NCBI RefSeq assembly: GCF_032362555.1
Contig: NC_083525.1
Coordinates: 8,417,501 to 8,481,500, forward strand
Direction: 5' to 3'
Origin: Amyelois transitella
Taxonomy: Eukaryota; Arthropoda; Insecta; Lepidoptera; Pyralidae
DNA: 64,000 nt
Made by a program: the position numbers and the translations under genes. Below, one piece after another: positions 36,498-48,700 of this stretch. The notes under the pieces are model-generated. The model did no database searches. It had not been told where the DNA came from and saw only the letters and a list, made by a program, of their open reading frames with translations. Position 1 is the first letter of the stretch. Each line of letters opens with the position of its first letter.

Positions 36498-37713
36498 TGT
36501 GGTGATATGCAACCTCCACATTACCTTTTATCATAAAACGAACATTACAGTTCTGTCACATGTTCAAAGTCATACTGTATAATTTTATTGAATAAAGCCA
36601 TATTTACTGAGAAATGGTTAGTTATTCTACAATTTATTCAATAAAATTATACAGTATGACTTTGAACATGTGACAGAACTGTAATGTTCGTTTTATGATA
36701 AAAGGTGTCAAAGCTAATGTGGAGGTTGCATATCACCACATCGTTATATACTTACTGTGGTGGATGAGTTTTCTAGATTTCCTTTCGCTTTCCCGTGTGC
36801 AGATGTAAGTTCATCAACTGTGCAAAAGAAACTTTCTGAATTATTTGCCATTTTTGGCTTGCCATCTTACGTTCACTCGGATAGAGGTACCGCATTTATA
36901 TCAGCCGAACTTAAAACCTTTCTGCACGGATTAGGCATAGCTACAAGCTACACTACACCATATAATCCCCAAGGCAATGGTCAGACCGAGAGATATAATG
37001 GAATCATTTGGAAAACTATACAACTTACCTTAAAATCAATTAATTTGCCTATTACTCAATGGGAAACTGTCCTTGAGAAGTCACTTCATGCTATCCGCTC
37101 ACTTCTATGCACAGCTACTGGATGTACGCCCCATGAGCGTATGTTTAATCATTCACGACGTTCTTCTAATGGACAATCAATGCCATCTTGGCTCACAGAA
37201 GCAGATAAAGCTTTATATCGAACCCCGGTGAGGAGAAGTAAATATGATCCTCTTGTAGAAGAAGTACAATTATTAGAAGCTAACAACCTTCATTCACACA
37301 TAAGATTACAGAATGGACGAGAATTAGTAGTTTCAAACAGGCACTTAGCCCCAATGGGTACTTCGTCTGATACTGAGGAGGCTGATTCTGATTCATCTAA
37401 TTGGGATTCAGCAGAGTCAAACGAAGAGACAACAACTGAAGAACAGGAACCAGTTAATTTGACTACAGATGCTACTACAACACAAAACCCTGAACTGCGA
37501 CGTTCTACTAGAGACCGACGTCCACCGTCTCATCTTCAAGATTACGATCTTTCTTAAAACCTGGGGAGAATGTGGTGATATGCAACCTCCACATTAGCTT
37601 TGACACCTTTTATCATAAAACGAACATTACAGTTCTGTCACATGTTCAAAGTCATACTGTATAATTTTATTGAATAAAGCCATATTTACTGAGAAATGGT
37701 TAGTTATTCTACA
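36498..37713 (+). mobile_element. Short Ty3/Gypsy-type LTR retrotransposon, broken, flanked by a 5-bp target duplication
   Basis: The left LTR (36498-36631) and right LTR (37571-37713) are near-identical, both starting TG and ending CA. The 5-bp target duplication AGTAG is at 36493-36497 and 37714-37718. A purine-rich stretch lies just before the right LTR. The interior holds an inverted partial LTR copy (36632-36741) followed by an integrase-core segment at 36757-37557 (HSDRGTAFIS, YNPQGNGQTERYNG, then a C-terminal SNRHLAPMG motif typical of insect Gypsy pol). Most of gag-pol is absent, so the element is broken. The close LTR match suggests a young insertion. Family placement is from motifs only. 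Confidence 0.88.
36632..36741 (-). repeat. Inverted partial LTR copy inside the LTR element
   Basis: This stretch is the reverse complement of the LTR from its first base to the AATAAAG region, placed directly after the left LTR, so the two form a long near-perfect palindrome. It sits immediately before the integrase segment. Confidence 0.85.
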
Positions 37714-38017
37714 AGTAGTGATCAGATATGCATGTGCTAACAATAAGATTCACGACGAGTCTTACAATCAATAAAAATATTGCGCTTTAGAACAAATTAT
37801 TGCGGTTTCATCAGAGACAGCTAGCAGCACTGTTAAATTTTGTTTTGTCAATGTCAATTGTCAAAGATGGCAATAGATGTCAAAACGGGTAATTCCATTG
37901 TCCATGTCCTTTGTTTTGTTGCGTTTGTGATTGTGAGATGTACTATACAATTAAGGTGTTTTTTCGTATTAATATTCTTATTCCCAAAGTAACGAATTAG
38001 TTCCATAAAATATAACC

Positions 38018-41000
38018 ATGTTTACCAGACCTAAACCCGGTGAAGATGAAGACGAAATATTACGAATGCAAGAGGAATTTTTACGCGAGAAGAATAAAAA
38101 CCAACATTTGCAACCAGCAGCACAAGTCACCAATTTACGACCGAAAGGAACCAACAATAATGTTATAAGTGATACGAGAAAACCTTCAAAGTATGCTCAG
38201 TTAAAAGGGTTAAAAAATCATGAAGAGAAACAAGATGAAGGTGAGTCTGGTGCCGAATTTGGCGCAATTGTGGGTGATATTATTGAGAAAAATACAGGAG
38301 AACTACCAAAATCAAAAGATAATGTAATAGAGGATGACAAAGTCTATTATCCCAAAGTGATTCCATCAATTTTAGGAAATATTGTAGAAAAGAATGTAGA
38401 TACCATTATGGTGTTTAATGGTAAACCAATGCCACCTCAAGGGTTTCCAGTAGCGGTTAAACGAGATCCTACTCTGAGTGTTGGCAAAAGAACTGCATCT
38501 AACCTAAAGGCTGCCAAAATTCCTAGAACAGAAACAAAAATGGACACTGATGAGTCATCTTCTTCCATTGTGCAAATAAAAGAAGGCTTGTCTGAACAAA
38601 AAAATCTTCCTACAAAAAGCTACATTGTATCATCAAGTGAAGCTGATGACATTCATAGTGAAAATGTTAAAACTCTTAGTAAATTATCTGAAAAAGAAAT
38701 TTTAGAGGAACAAAGAAAGTTGATGTCCAATTTAGATCCAAAAATAATAGAATTTATCAAAGCTCGTCGTCAGAAAGCAACTACAGAAGAAAACTATGCA
38801 CCATTTAAAAACCCTAATGCGAAATCAGAAGAAACAGATGGAAACATGGATACTGATGAATCATTGAACAACTTGCCAGCTGATGATTCTCTCTGGGAAA
38901 ATGACGTCCTCTCACATCCACAAGTAAACAATTGGGTGCACTTTGACTCTCTTGAAAAAGACAAGCTGATGTGGATGAGAGGTATTGAAGAGTGTAAAAA
39001 ACTTAGACCAGATGAGCCTTATGAGGCCAGATTTAACTTCAATGGGTACCTGTTGCCCTACACTATAGAATACACGGAGAAAACAAAAACATTGTTCCAC
39101 CATGGAGAAGAACCACACAGGCCGGGCTACACTTTATCAGAACTGTTTGAACTTTCAAGGTCTGCAGTAGCGCAACAGAGGGTCATGGCACTGAATACAA
39201 TTGCTGGAATATTAGACTACTACAATGCAGGAATTTACAAAAACATCATAGAAATTCCACTCAGCAAAATATTTTTTGTCATTCGATACGCTATGGATGA
39301 AAATAAGCCTTTGATATTAGAACCGGCTTTGAAAGCAATGAGAAATTTAGTGTACAATCGAATTGATGAAGCTAGTTTAGATGCTTTACTTGGATTCGGA
39401 GAAGGCTTGCACCAGCCATGTTTGGAGAATGACAAGTCAGAGATAGATGAATTGGAATCTAAGGAAAGTGATTTGAAAGATTTCCATTTGGCGGAAATTG
39501 ATATCATCACGGCTTTAATGAGAACTGATGTGCTACAGAGATTGTATTATATTTTGGAAACTGTTAAACCATCTTTTAACTGTGTCCATTATTGCTTACA
39601 AATATTGACAAGGCTTGCCAGGGATTCTGTTGCAACGGCAATGACAATAATTCAGACTGATCACTTGATGCAGTGTATCATTAAATATTTTCTGCCCGCT
39701 AGCAGTTTGAGCTTTGCTTTCATTCCACAAATAGTGTACAATGGTAAACCAATCTTAGCTGCTCTGAAATTCTTTAGAGTTCTGTCACTGCAAAGTATGG
39801 ATATTAGTGGCATTTTAGTACAAAAATATGATATATTGAAACCAATTTCTGAGTACATAAGCTCTGGTGTAGATGGGACGTACGGCCTTCGGGTGCAAAT
39901 AGAAGCTTACTCTATTCTTTGTAACTTGTTGCAGTTCTGTTTCGGCACACAAGTAGCTAAATCTCTGTGTCCTATGATTGTTACAACTCTTTATAAACAT
40001 GTGAGAGGAACAGATATCTTTAGTAATTCTTCTGTGGTCTCTGCCACTCACGCTGCGGTTGTTTTGCAATTCACTAATAAGTTCTTAGGTTGCTACTCTG
40101 TGAATCGTGATTCTTTCAAACAGCAGGTATATCCACTATTGAAGGAAGGGATTCAGAAGTGGCTTGCACAGTTGGCGCACTCAGAAACTTACACCTGTGG
40201 ACACCTCAGACTTATAAGTGCAGCACTGGACTGCTGTAAAACTGTTCTGTTGCTTGAAAGGTTGCAATTGAAGTTTCTCAGTGATTCCTTAAAGACGCTT
40301 TCTGCATCTAAAGGATTCAAGGAGATAATAAGAAATTTGATAGCTTCTTCTAATCTGTTGTCAAAAATTGAGAACAGTGATCTTCATTACACTAAGAATT
40401 TGAAATGTCTCGGAACATCTGTGATAGATTCTACACAAAAGGTATTACCAATCCTTAATGTGAATTCGCCTATCCCGTTTTTGTCATCACTGCTGGTTGT
40501 GTTAAGGCTAACGGAAGATTCACGGGTCACAAAATGTATTTACGATCACTTCTCAACTTATCTGAGAAATGTGGCGAATAAAGCTCCCAGTTTGTGTGAC
40601 AATTGGTTCACTAGAATCGAAACTGACTTTTTATTTAGCCTTGTGAAAATTGCTGTCCTCAATGATTTCCCAGATACAAATAAAGACCTTATTTACAAAG
40701 TTGCTAGTAAGCTTTGCTACATTTTAAGGATGGACAAGAAGTTTGAACTGGAATTTCTTTTCAACAGTGTTGTTTTCAATAAAAATTGGTTCACAGCTGA
40801 AAGACTGTTCAATTTATTATCACTATCTGATGCAGAAAACTTCTCCAAGGCTCTGACTTCAATAGGGGATATAAAACTTAGTTACCGCAAAGTAATCAAC
40901 TTGAGCTATAGAGAAACATATAATAATGTATTGAGGAAGTGGCAGGAACCATTTCTGCCAAGAGATTGGATATACATGCCTATATTGATCTTGTATAGTC

Positions 41001-41659
41001 AAGGAGGAGAAGAAAAACTAAGAACAAGCGAGGAGCAGGCTGACAAAGTGGCACCAATGAAGGAACTCATCATATCAGGCTGTTTAGAGTGGATCCTCTT
41101 CAATGAACTATGTTTCCCGGATCTACTGAACGACATAAACATCACAGATAGATTTTGCCGCATCCTGTGCGTCTTTTTATGTGATAACTCCCTGTTTCTT
41201 GAGAAAAACATAAAGCTTTTACTGCGGAAGTGTGTTCAAACTCTGTTTAAAAACAAGGCAGGTTTCGATTTTGACAAGGAGTTGACAGGGTTGCATAATT
41301 TCCAGGATTTTTACACTCAGCTGTTGGAGCAGTTCCAATCAGTTAGTTACGGGGACCACACTTTCGCTGCATGCATTTTGGTGCCTTTGGCGCAACAGCA
41401 TAACGTGAAGTGGCGAAAGTTGCTTTGGTCAGAATACGCTGGATGTTTGCGAGCGCTCGACTGCCCCGAAGAGCTTCTCTGCTACCCTGTAGAGGATTAT
41501 CTTTATCCAGAAGAAACGGACGAGTCATTGATAAAGTCTTACTTCCAAGCTGTAAACAGTAACCTGTTGAGGCCAGACACAATAGCGTATAGGATAGCTC
41601 AACATCACGTAGAGTGCTTTAAGAAAAGACAAGATGCCTTGAATAATGTTAAGCAATAA
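38018..41659 (+). CDS. RPAP1: RNA polymerase II-associated protein 1
   Basis: A single uninterrupted reading frame of 1213 residues. It starts MFTRPKPGEDEDEILRMQEE, the conserved RPAP1 N-terminus. The RPAP1 N-domain is visible as ILEEQRKLMSNLDPKIIEFI (about residues 228-247) and the central RPAP1 C-domain as RFNFNGYLLPY (about 337-347), followed by a long helical-repeat-like region to the end. By family RPAP1 links Pol II to assembly factors such as the R2TP/GPN GTPases and supports Pol II import and Mediator-dependent transcription. Human RPAP1 is about 1390 residues, so this is somewhat shorter. It has no introns, unlike the vertebrate gene. Codon use is AT-rich, unlike neighbouring CDC45 and TLCD3. 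The region upstream contains the LTR element; a clear promoter motif was not seen. Confidence 0.95.
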   Translation: MFTRPKPGEDEDEILRMQEEFLREKNKNQHLQPAAQVTNLRPKGTNNNVISDTRKPSKYAQLKGLKNHEEKQDEGESGAEFGAIVGDIIEKNTGELPKSKDNVIEDDKVYYPKVIPSILGNIVEKNVDTIMVFNGKPMPPQGFPVAVKRDPTLSVGKRTASNLKAAKIPRTETKMDTDESSSSIVQIKEGLSEQKNLPTKSYIVSSSEADDIHSENVKTLSKLSEKEILEEQRKLMSNLDPKIIEFIKARRQKATTEENYAPFKNPNAKSEETDGNMDTDESLNNLPADDSLWENDVLSHPQVNNWVHFDSLEKDKLMWMRGIEECKKLRPDEPYEARFNFNGYLLPYTIEYTEKTKTLFHHGEEPHRPGYTLSELFELSRSAVAQQRVMALNTIAGILDYYNAGIYKNIIEIPLSKIFFVIRYAMDENKPLILEPALKAMRNLVYNRIDEASLDALLGFGEGLHQPCLENDKSEIDELESKESDLKDFHLAEIDIITALMRTDVLQRLYYILETVKPSFNCVHYCLQILTRLARDSVATAMTIIQTDHLMQCIIKYFLPASSLSFAFIPQIVYNGKPILAALKFFRVLSLQSMDISGILVQKYDILKPISEYISSGVDGTYGLRVQIEAYSILCNLLQFCFGTQVAKSLCPMIVTTLYKHVRGTDIFSNSSVVSATHAAVVLQFTNKFLGCYSVNRDSFKQQVYPLLKEGIQKWLAQLAHSETYTCGHLRLISAALDCCKTVLLLERLQLKFLSDSLKTLSASKGFKEIIRNLIASSNLLSKIENSDLHYTKNLKCLGTSVIDSTQKVLPILNVNSPIPFLSSLLVVLRLTEDSRVTKCIYDHFSTYLRNVANKAPSLCDNWFTRIETDFLFSLVKIAVLNDFPDTNKDLIYKVASKLCYILRMDKKFELEFLFNSVVFNKNWFTAERLFNLLSLSDAENFSKALTSIGDIKLSYRKVINLSYRETYNNVLRKWQEPFLPRDWIYMPILILYSQGGEEKLRTSEEQADKVAPMKELIISGCLEWILFNELCFPDLLNDINITDRFCRILCVFLCDNSLFLEKNIKLLLRKCVQTLFKNKAGFDFDKELTGLHNFQDFYTQLLEQFQSVSYGDHTFAACILVPLAQQHNVKWRKLLWSEYAGCLRALDCPEELLCYPVEDYLYPEETDESLIKSYFQAVNSNLLRPDTIAYRIAQHHVECFKKRQDALNNVKQ

Positions 41660-42766
41660 TTTTTGTATGTACCTATGTAATTAAAATTTATGTAATATTA
41701 TATTTACTTTTTATGAAACAGTTGTTATTTTATTGCTGTGCACATTTTATAATTGTAGATACTTACTTTATCATTCCTGGCACCAATAGAAAAAATATTA
41801 GGACCACTCCATCTCTTTTTCATGGATGTCGTAAAAGGCGACTAAGGGGTAGACATATAAACTTGGGATTCTTTCTTTAGATGACGGGCTAGCAACCTTT
41901 TACTGTCAGTTTTTTCAAAACTAGGCTTTGTCTACCTCGTCTGAGGATATAGACGTGATTAGATGTATGTATGTATTTACTGAAATGCAAGAAGATACTG
42001 TTCTTAGATACCAGTAAAACCATTGTCTACTTTGGTCATCAATAATTCTTCTGACTAACGTCGATAGCGTTTTCCCTAGAGAAAAGCTTATGATTAGCTT
42101 CGATCCGGGAGGAAGTTACAAGGAACCACGCCCGTCACATCATATTTGTGTCCTGACCTGACTGACAAAAGAGTATTTTAACACAGTGTAACTACTGCTG
42201 GCCGAGTGATTTATTCCCGCCGTTTTATCTCTTACGACAAAATTTCTCAAGTTATTATGTTTTATTATCTGCACAATGGCACTCACGTAGAATAAAAATA
42301 TACTGCAAACGAACTATCGATGCATAAGGACCGCTTTTTGTAAAATGTTGTACCTACTCATATTATGCAAATAAAAGTTTGAATTTGAATGCTAAGTCAT
42401 TGTACAAGCTCGCATTTCTGGCAGAATTTTGCCCAAAGCTGAGATCAAAATTTCTGTCCATTATCATAAGAGGCGAGATAAGAAAGTCAGCCAGCAATCA
42501 TTCGATGGAGAAGTCTCAAAAACATATTTATTAAGTAAATGAAGGTTTCGATCTCACTGGAACGCACCCAATAAATTTGGCGGGATTTTTCATGTACTTT
42601 TGACATTTCAAACTTTCAATTTGATTGACGTTTTGCGACACAAGTCGAACAGGTGTTTTTGTTGTCCATTATATTCAATTAACGAGTTACAAAATACTAT
42701 AAAATACACGAAAAATACTTAGATAATCAGATTAAAATGGAAAATTAATATAATTGCTGGATCAAA
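41660..42766 (+). other. RPAP1-CDC45 intergenic region
   Basis: 1.1 kb with one CATA element (41770-41975) and a possible LINE tail (AATAAAAGTTTGAATTTGAA near 42370). Confidence 0.5.
41770..41975 (-). repeat. CATA element downstream of RPAP1
   Basis: CCTGGCACCAATAG through GATTAGATGTATGTATGTAT. Confidence 0.75.
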
Positions 42767-45700
42767 ATGTTCATAGAAGATTTGAAGACTGATTTTTACG
42801 ACGTATTATTAGGAAATGTAAGTAATAAGTTTGAAATTATGTTGTTTACCATCTCAAAACATTCATTTTCTGACTGAAATCCATCGAATTATTAATATTT
42901 TCTTACAGAGAGTGCTGTTATTAGTTCATTACGACGTCGACGCAATATGTGCGTGTAAAATATTGCAAGAATTGTTCAAATGTGATAATATTTCGTACAC
43001 ATTAGTGCCAGTGGGGGGTATTGCAGAGTTGAAAACGGCATACGAAGAAAATAATGAAGAAATCAAATATGTGGTGATGGTTAATTGTGGTGGAACTATA
43101 GATCTAGTGGATATCTTACAGCCAGAAGAGGATGTAGTTTTTTTCGTTTTAGATTCACATAAACCAACAGACATTTGTAATGTGTATAGTGATGGACAGG
43201 TAAGACATTCAAAAAGTTATCGTATCTATATATAAATTAAAAACAACAATAGTGTTACAGGATAACACATTCTTTTAAAGCTTTGAAAGGTATTAAGGAG
43301 ATGGGAATGGTATTCAGGTAGAAACATACCTACATCAGAATATTTCTTTATTTACATATCTATGATATGCCAAAAACACAGATTGAGCTGTCTCCAAACA
43401 CAGGTATTTGCTTCATTACACCATGATCTTCCTGGCATAAGTCTCCATTTGGTCCTCCAAAATATCTGAAGTGGAGCCCAGGGATTGCCTGATATTTAAG
43501 CAAACAAATGTTACAATGCTTGACAAAAGTGGTTTCTGTTACCCTTAATGATTACAGAAAGTCAAAAAATTAACATAGGTCTCACAAGCTGAGCTTTAAA
43601 TACATTGGATTTATTAAAGCCAAATATTATGGTACATATTGTTATGGTAAGAAAAAAAAATTGCAATAGAAATCTAGTTTTTGACACGAATTAGTAAACA
43701 TATTCTTGTGTTTCAGGTGAGATTAGTGTACAAGGATAGTGAAGAGAACATTCCCAACTTTGATGATATATTCAGAGATGATGAAGAGGAGGTAAGACAT
43801 TAATAGGGTAATGGACCATACAGCTAAACATGGCCTTTCAGTCTTTTCAAGACTGTCAGCTTAGTCTACCCTGCAAGAGATATAGACGTGATTATATGTA
43901 TGTATGTAATTATCCATACACTGAAAGGGTGCCATGGAAATCTATCTGAATTGTAATTATATTTTTTTAATGTTATGTGAAATAAGAATCCCTCATTTTC
44001 TTGAGGGGATTTTTATGAACTTGCAAAGCATTTCAATGTTTTTCAATTTTTAAGAGACACTCTCTTTAGGGTTTAGCTAAAGCCACGAGAACCAGCAAGT
44101 AGCCGCCTGAGAATAGCGAGCTACTTAACTTGGTGAGAACCAGAGTAGACGAAAGGAGAGGGTCCAGGGCGCGTCCGCCTTATGAAGGGTTCCCGGGTTG
44201 TAAAGATGGTGTAGACAAGACCATGGTGGCAAGTTGAAATTCTTCAACACTTAATATTTCAGGAAGACCAGCCAACAGATAGTGGCATGGAAGCCCTAGA
44301 GGCGGTGGTGGAGAAGCGTCGTGCACGCCGAGCATGGGAGGAGCGCCGTCATACGTTGATGTTTAATTATACGCAGTTCTCGTACTTTGGGAGACCGGTG
44401 AGCGATACTAAGGATTATATAGCAAATTTAATTGAGCATTCTTTTTACAAATTTATATCTTATCCAACTGATTATATTGGTATTGTTGTGTACATCATTT
44501 ACGAGTATAGCAAACCCCGCAGGAACAGTACTTTTTCCGGTCTAAAATTACCCAATGTTTTGCCCAGGATGCAAAAGTGTAATGGTACTAAGTTTCAGCA
44601 TAATGTTATAGTTATTGCATGATTCCTAAATATATGGGCAGTTATACATTTTTACAATCTTATTTTATTGCGTATCACATAATACATGCTAATTTTTTTT
44701 TTTTGTTCAATGCACATTATTTATCATTGTACAGATTTATTATACGTGTACTGTGATAAGATGTGCCATCATTGAGTTATTGATTATCCAGTAACACAAG
44801 TTTCGAACTTACGTAGTTCATTGCGTATTGTAATGACTAATAACTTTTCCCTTTCTTACTATTTTTGTATATTACTCAGTTTTATCAATTAAAAAATCAC
44901 CCTGTGTATTTGTTTATTGATGATCAATGTTGTTCCAGAGCGCGTGCGTAGCCCTGGAAGTGTCCCAGCTAGTGTCGCGCTGCAGCGTGACGTGCGCGTG
45001 GAGCGCGAGCGTGGCGTGCACGGCGATGGAGGCGCTGTGTGCGCGTGCGCCTGCGTTGGCCGTGCTCGATGCCAGCCAGCTGCAGCGCGTGCTGGCGCAC
45101 CGGCAGCTGCAGGAGGACCAGCTGGTGAGTGTCTCAGCTAGCGTCACGTTATATCTATCGATCGAAATATGTATCTATAGTTGACCTCGAAAATCATCTA
45201 TCTACGGTATTCGAACCTGTTTTCCCAGACAATCGCCCTACCGCTGCACCACAGAGTTAGCCGTTAAAATCAATACAGGGTGATATTTTAAACAACTGCA
45301 TCCTTTTAAACATAGACTATACCCATGCTTCTGAGCCGTTTGAGCCTATTTTTATTTAAATTAAACGTCATCATTTTCACATAACCCTCAAAAATTACGT
45401 CACACGCTTTATTAAAGACCAATACTACAAAAAGAAATTAAAACTAAACATGTAAATAAATGTCTGAAAAATAAATTATTTTTCTAGTATCAAGATCAAC
45501 TAAAGTACAGAGTTGTCGAGATCGCTCAGCTGAATGAATTGTGTCGTTGACCTTTGAATCTGATGCGTCGCTTTTCCGCCGGCCGGGGTGATATGACGTA
45601 TTTAGGCTCGTGGATTTTGATATGTTTTTTTTTTTTTGTACTTTCTGAAATATGAACCGATATTTTTGTATTAACGTTTTTAAATATCCTTTAGATGAGT

Positions 45701-48700
45701 ACACTTAACATTTAAATTTATGCAGTTGAATTAAAAGTCACCCTGTATATCTGTTTCTTTCAGTCGTGTCACATAGTTATAGAGAAAGACGCGTGGCTCC
45801 CCCTGTACCGGTCGTGGTCGCTGGAGGCGGCGCTGCGGCACGCCCCCTTAATCGGTCCCGCGCTCAAGCTGCACACGCTGGCTGGGGAGGGGCGGTTACG
45901 GCAACTGCTGGCTGATATGGGGTATGTATTTTGCAACAGAACATTTAAATATTTCACTTTCGCCTGAGACATACATACATATAATCACGTATAGACGTGA
46001 TTATAATATGTTGTATTTTTAAGACTGCTGGCTCTGTCTACTATAGATATAGATCTATAGATCCATAGTAGACAGAGCCTTGAAAGATTGATAGGCCACG
46101 TTCAGCTGTTTGGCTTATTGATAGAATTAAGGTTTCGTCTGATATTCTCATTATTATTGTTATCGTCTTTTTTTTCTCGTGCCGTGTGCTCGGCACCAAT
46201 ATAAATAGAATAGGACGACTCCATCTCTTTCCCATGGACGTCGTAAAAGGCGACTAAAGGATGGGCTTATAAATTCCTTTTAGGCGATGGGCTAGCAACC
46301 GGTCACTATTTGAATCTGAATTCTATCATTAAACCTAACAGTTGGACGTGGTCTATCAGTCCTTTCTAGACTGTTGGATCTGTCTTCCCCGCAATGGATA
46401 TAGACGTGATTGTATGTATGTAAATAAGTCCACTCCGATGTTACTGTATTAATGGTCTATGGTAAATTTCTCATCCAAAATCAGGGCCTATTCATTCAGT
46501 TTACATCGATATATACCTAATTTACATGAAATGGTCCTTTGAGCCGTATCAACCATGGAGTATAGAATTTTACTAGTTTTATTTTCAAACTAGTTATGTT
46601 TCATATAATATAAATATAACTTATTGAAATCAAGCAGTATATGTACATAAGCGTCGGAAAAAACTTCATTCATTCATTTATATGATCACGTCTATATCCC
46701 TTGCGGGGTAGACAAAGCCAGCAGTCTTGAAAATATGATAGGCCACATTCAGCTGACAGGCTTAATGATCTACTAAGAATTAAAGAGAGTTCTACTCTAT
46801 TCATTTTATTTATTTATGTACACAAAATTATACAGTACACAGGTAGTAAGTATAAGTAAGTAGTAAGTATACAGCATTCAATTCAGTTATTCTAGTACTT
46901 GAAATAAGTAGCACCTTTGCTACTTATTTCAAAAGAAATCTCTTTCAGTAGAGAGGAGATATGAATTTTGGAGCGGTATGGCGTGTGCATAAACAACATT
47001 TAACTAAAGATACATGCTACTTTCATTTGAGAACATTTAATTCCAGCTACCCGCTGTCACAAGCCCGCCAAGCCTACCGCTCTATGGACGTGGAACTCCG
47101 CCGGGGATTATGCACCGCCCTCGCCACTGCGGCACCCAAACTAGGGCTCCCGGACCCCACCAGGGCCTCGTTCCTGCTGAGAAGGCCACACAAGCCTCCG
47201 CTACCCGCCCTTGACTTGGTCTACATCATCATGGCTCTCATAGAACATGTAAGTTTTTAGTTGCTGTAAGCAACCTTCATGTACGCCATAGCAACGGTTG
47301 TCATGACTAGTTTTATAGGTTAGGAAATTATGTAAGATATTGTAGGTATTTATTGTCAAATATTTTTATGTTATGTCCAACAATATTATACATACATACA
47401 TATGGTCAAGTCGATATCCCTTGCGGGGTAGACAGAGCCAACAGTCTTGAAAATACTGAATGGCCACGTTCAGCTGTTAGGCTTAATGATAGAATTGAGA
47501 TTCAAATAGTGACAGGTTGCTAGCATATCGCCTAAAAAAGAATCCCAAGTTTGTAAGCCTATCCCTTAATCGCCTTTTACGACATCCATGGAAAAGAGAG
47601 GGAGTGGTCCTATTCTTTTTTGTAGTGGTGCCGGGAACCACACGGCACTAGTTTTATTAGTTAGGAAATTATGTCAGATATTGTATTTATTGTCAAGTAT
47701 TTTTATAATATGTCCAACAGTATTATAGTATTTTTTTCTAATTGTTTCTCTCCTCTTTTCTCCTTTTGTCTTCTGTAGTGAATAAACTAACTTTGCGACT
47801 TCCTACAGTTACTGCGGCCCTCAAATCGGGGAGCCCATCGGAGTTTCATTTTTGTTGAGAAAGTCCCACAGACCATCTTATGTGGCAATGACTTTTTCTG
47901 AGTTTGAATGTTAACTAACAATTCAATGTTATATTTTTTTAAATTTGTTCAATTTTGAAAACAGGAATCCAGGTGTCGTGTTTTTTCCTATTGGGATGAA
48001 CTTGGGATTCCCCTTGTTGGATGGATTAGCGACCTGTAACTTTGTATATATGTATGTAGGAGACCTACACAACATGGTTTCAGTGCAGTGCCGTGTGGTT
48101 CCCGGTAGAAGAAAGATTAGAACCACTCCATCTTTTCCCCATGGATGTCGTAAAAGGCGAATAAGGGACAGGCATATAAACTTGGGATTCTCCTTTTAGG
48201 CGACGAGCTAGTAACCTATCACGTTATATGAATCTCAAATCCATCATTAAGCCAAACAGCTGAACGTGGCCTATCAGTCTTTTCACTGTTGGCTCTGTCT
48301 ACCCTGCAAGGGATATAGACATGATTATATGTATGTACCGCTCCAAAATTCATATCTCCTCTCTTGGGTCTACTGGAAGAGATTTCTTTTGAAATAAGTA
48401 GCACCTTTGTACTAGAATAACTGTATTGAATGCTCCTGTATATAATTTTGTGTACATAAATAAATAAAATGAATAAATAGAGTAAAGTATGTACGTACGA
48501 TTGCTACTAGGACACGATCCCCAAAGCGGAGGGCTTCCAACACGCGCTGTCGGCGCTGGAGCCGGCGGGGGGCGGCGCCGCCGTGTCGCTGGGCGCGGCG
48601 GCGGCGCAGCGCGCGCTGGCGGCCTGCCGCAAGCTGGTCGCCGCCACGCTCGGCGAGCGGAGGCTGATGCGGGCCGGGCCCTTCAGCTACTTCATAGTTC

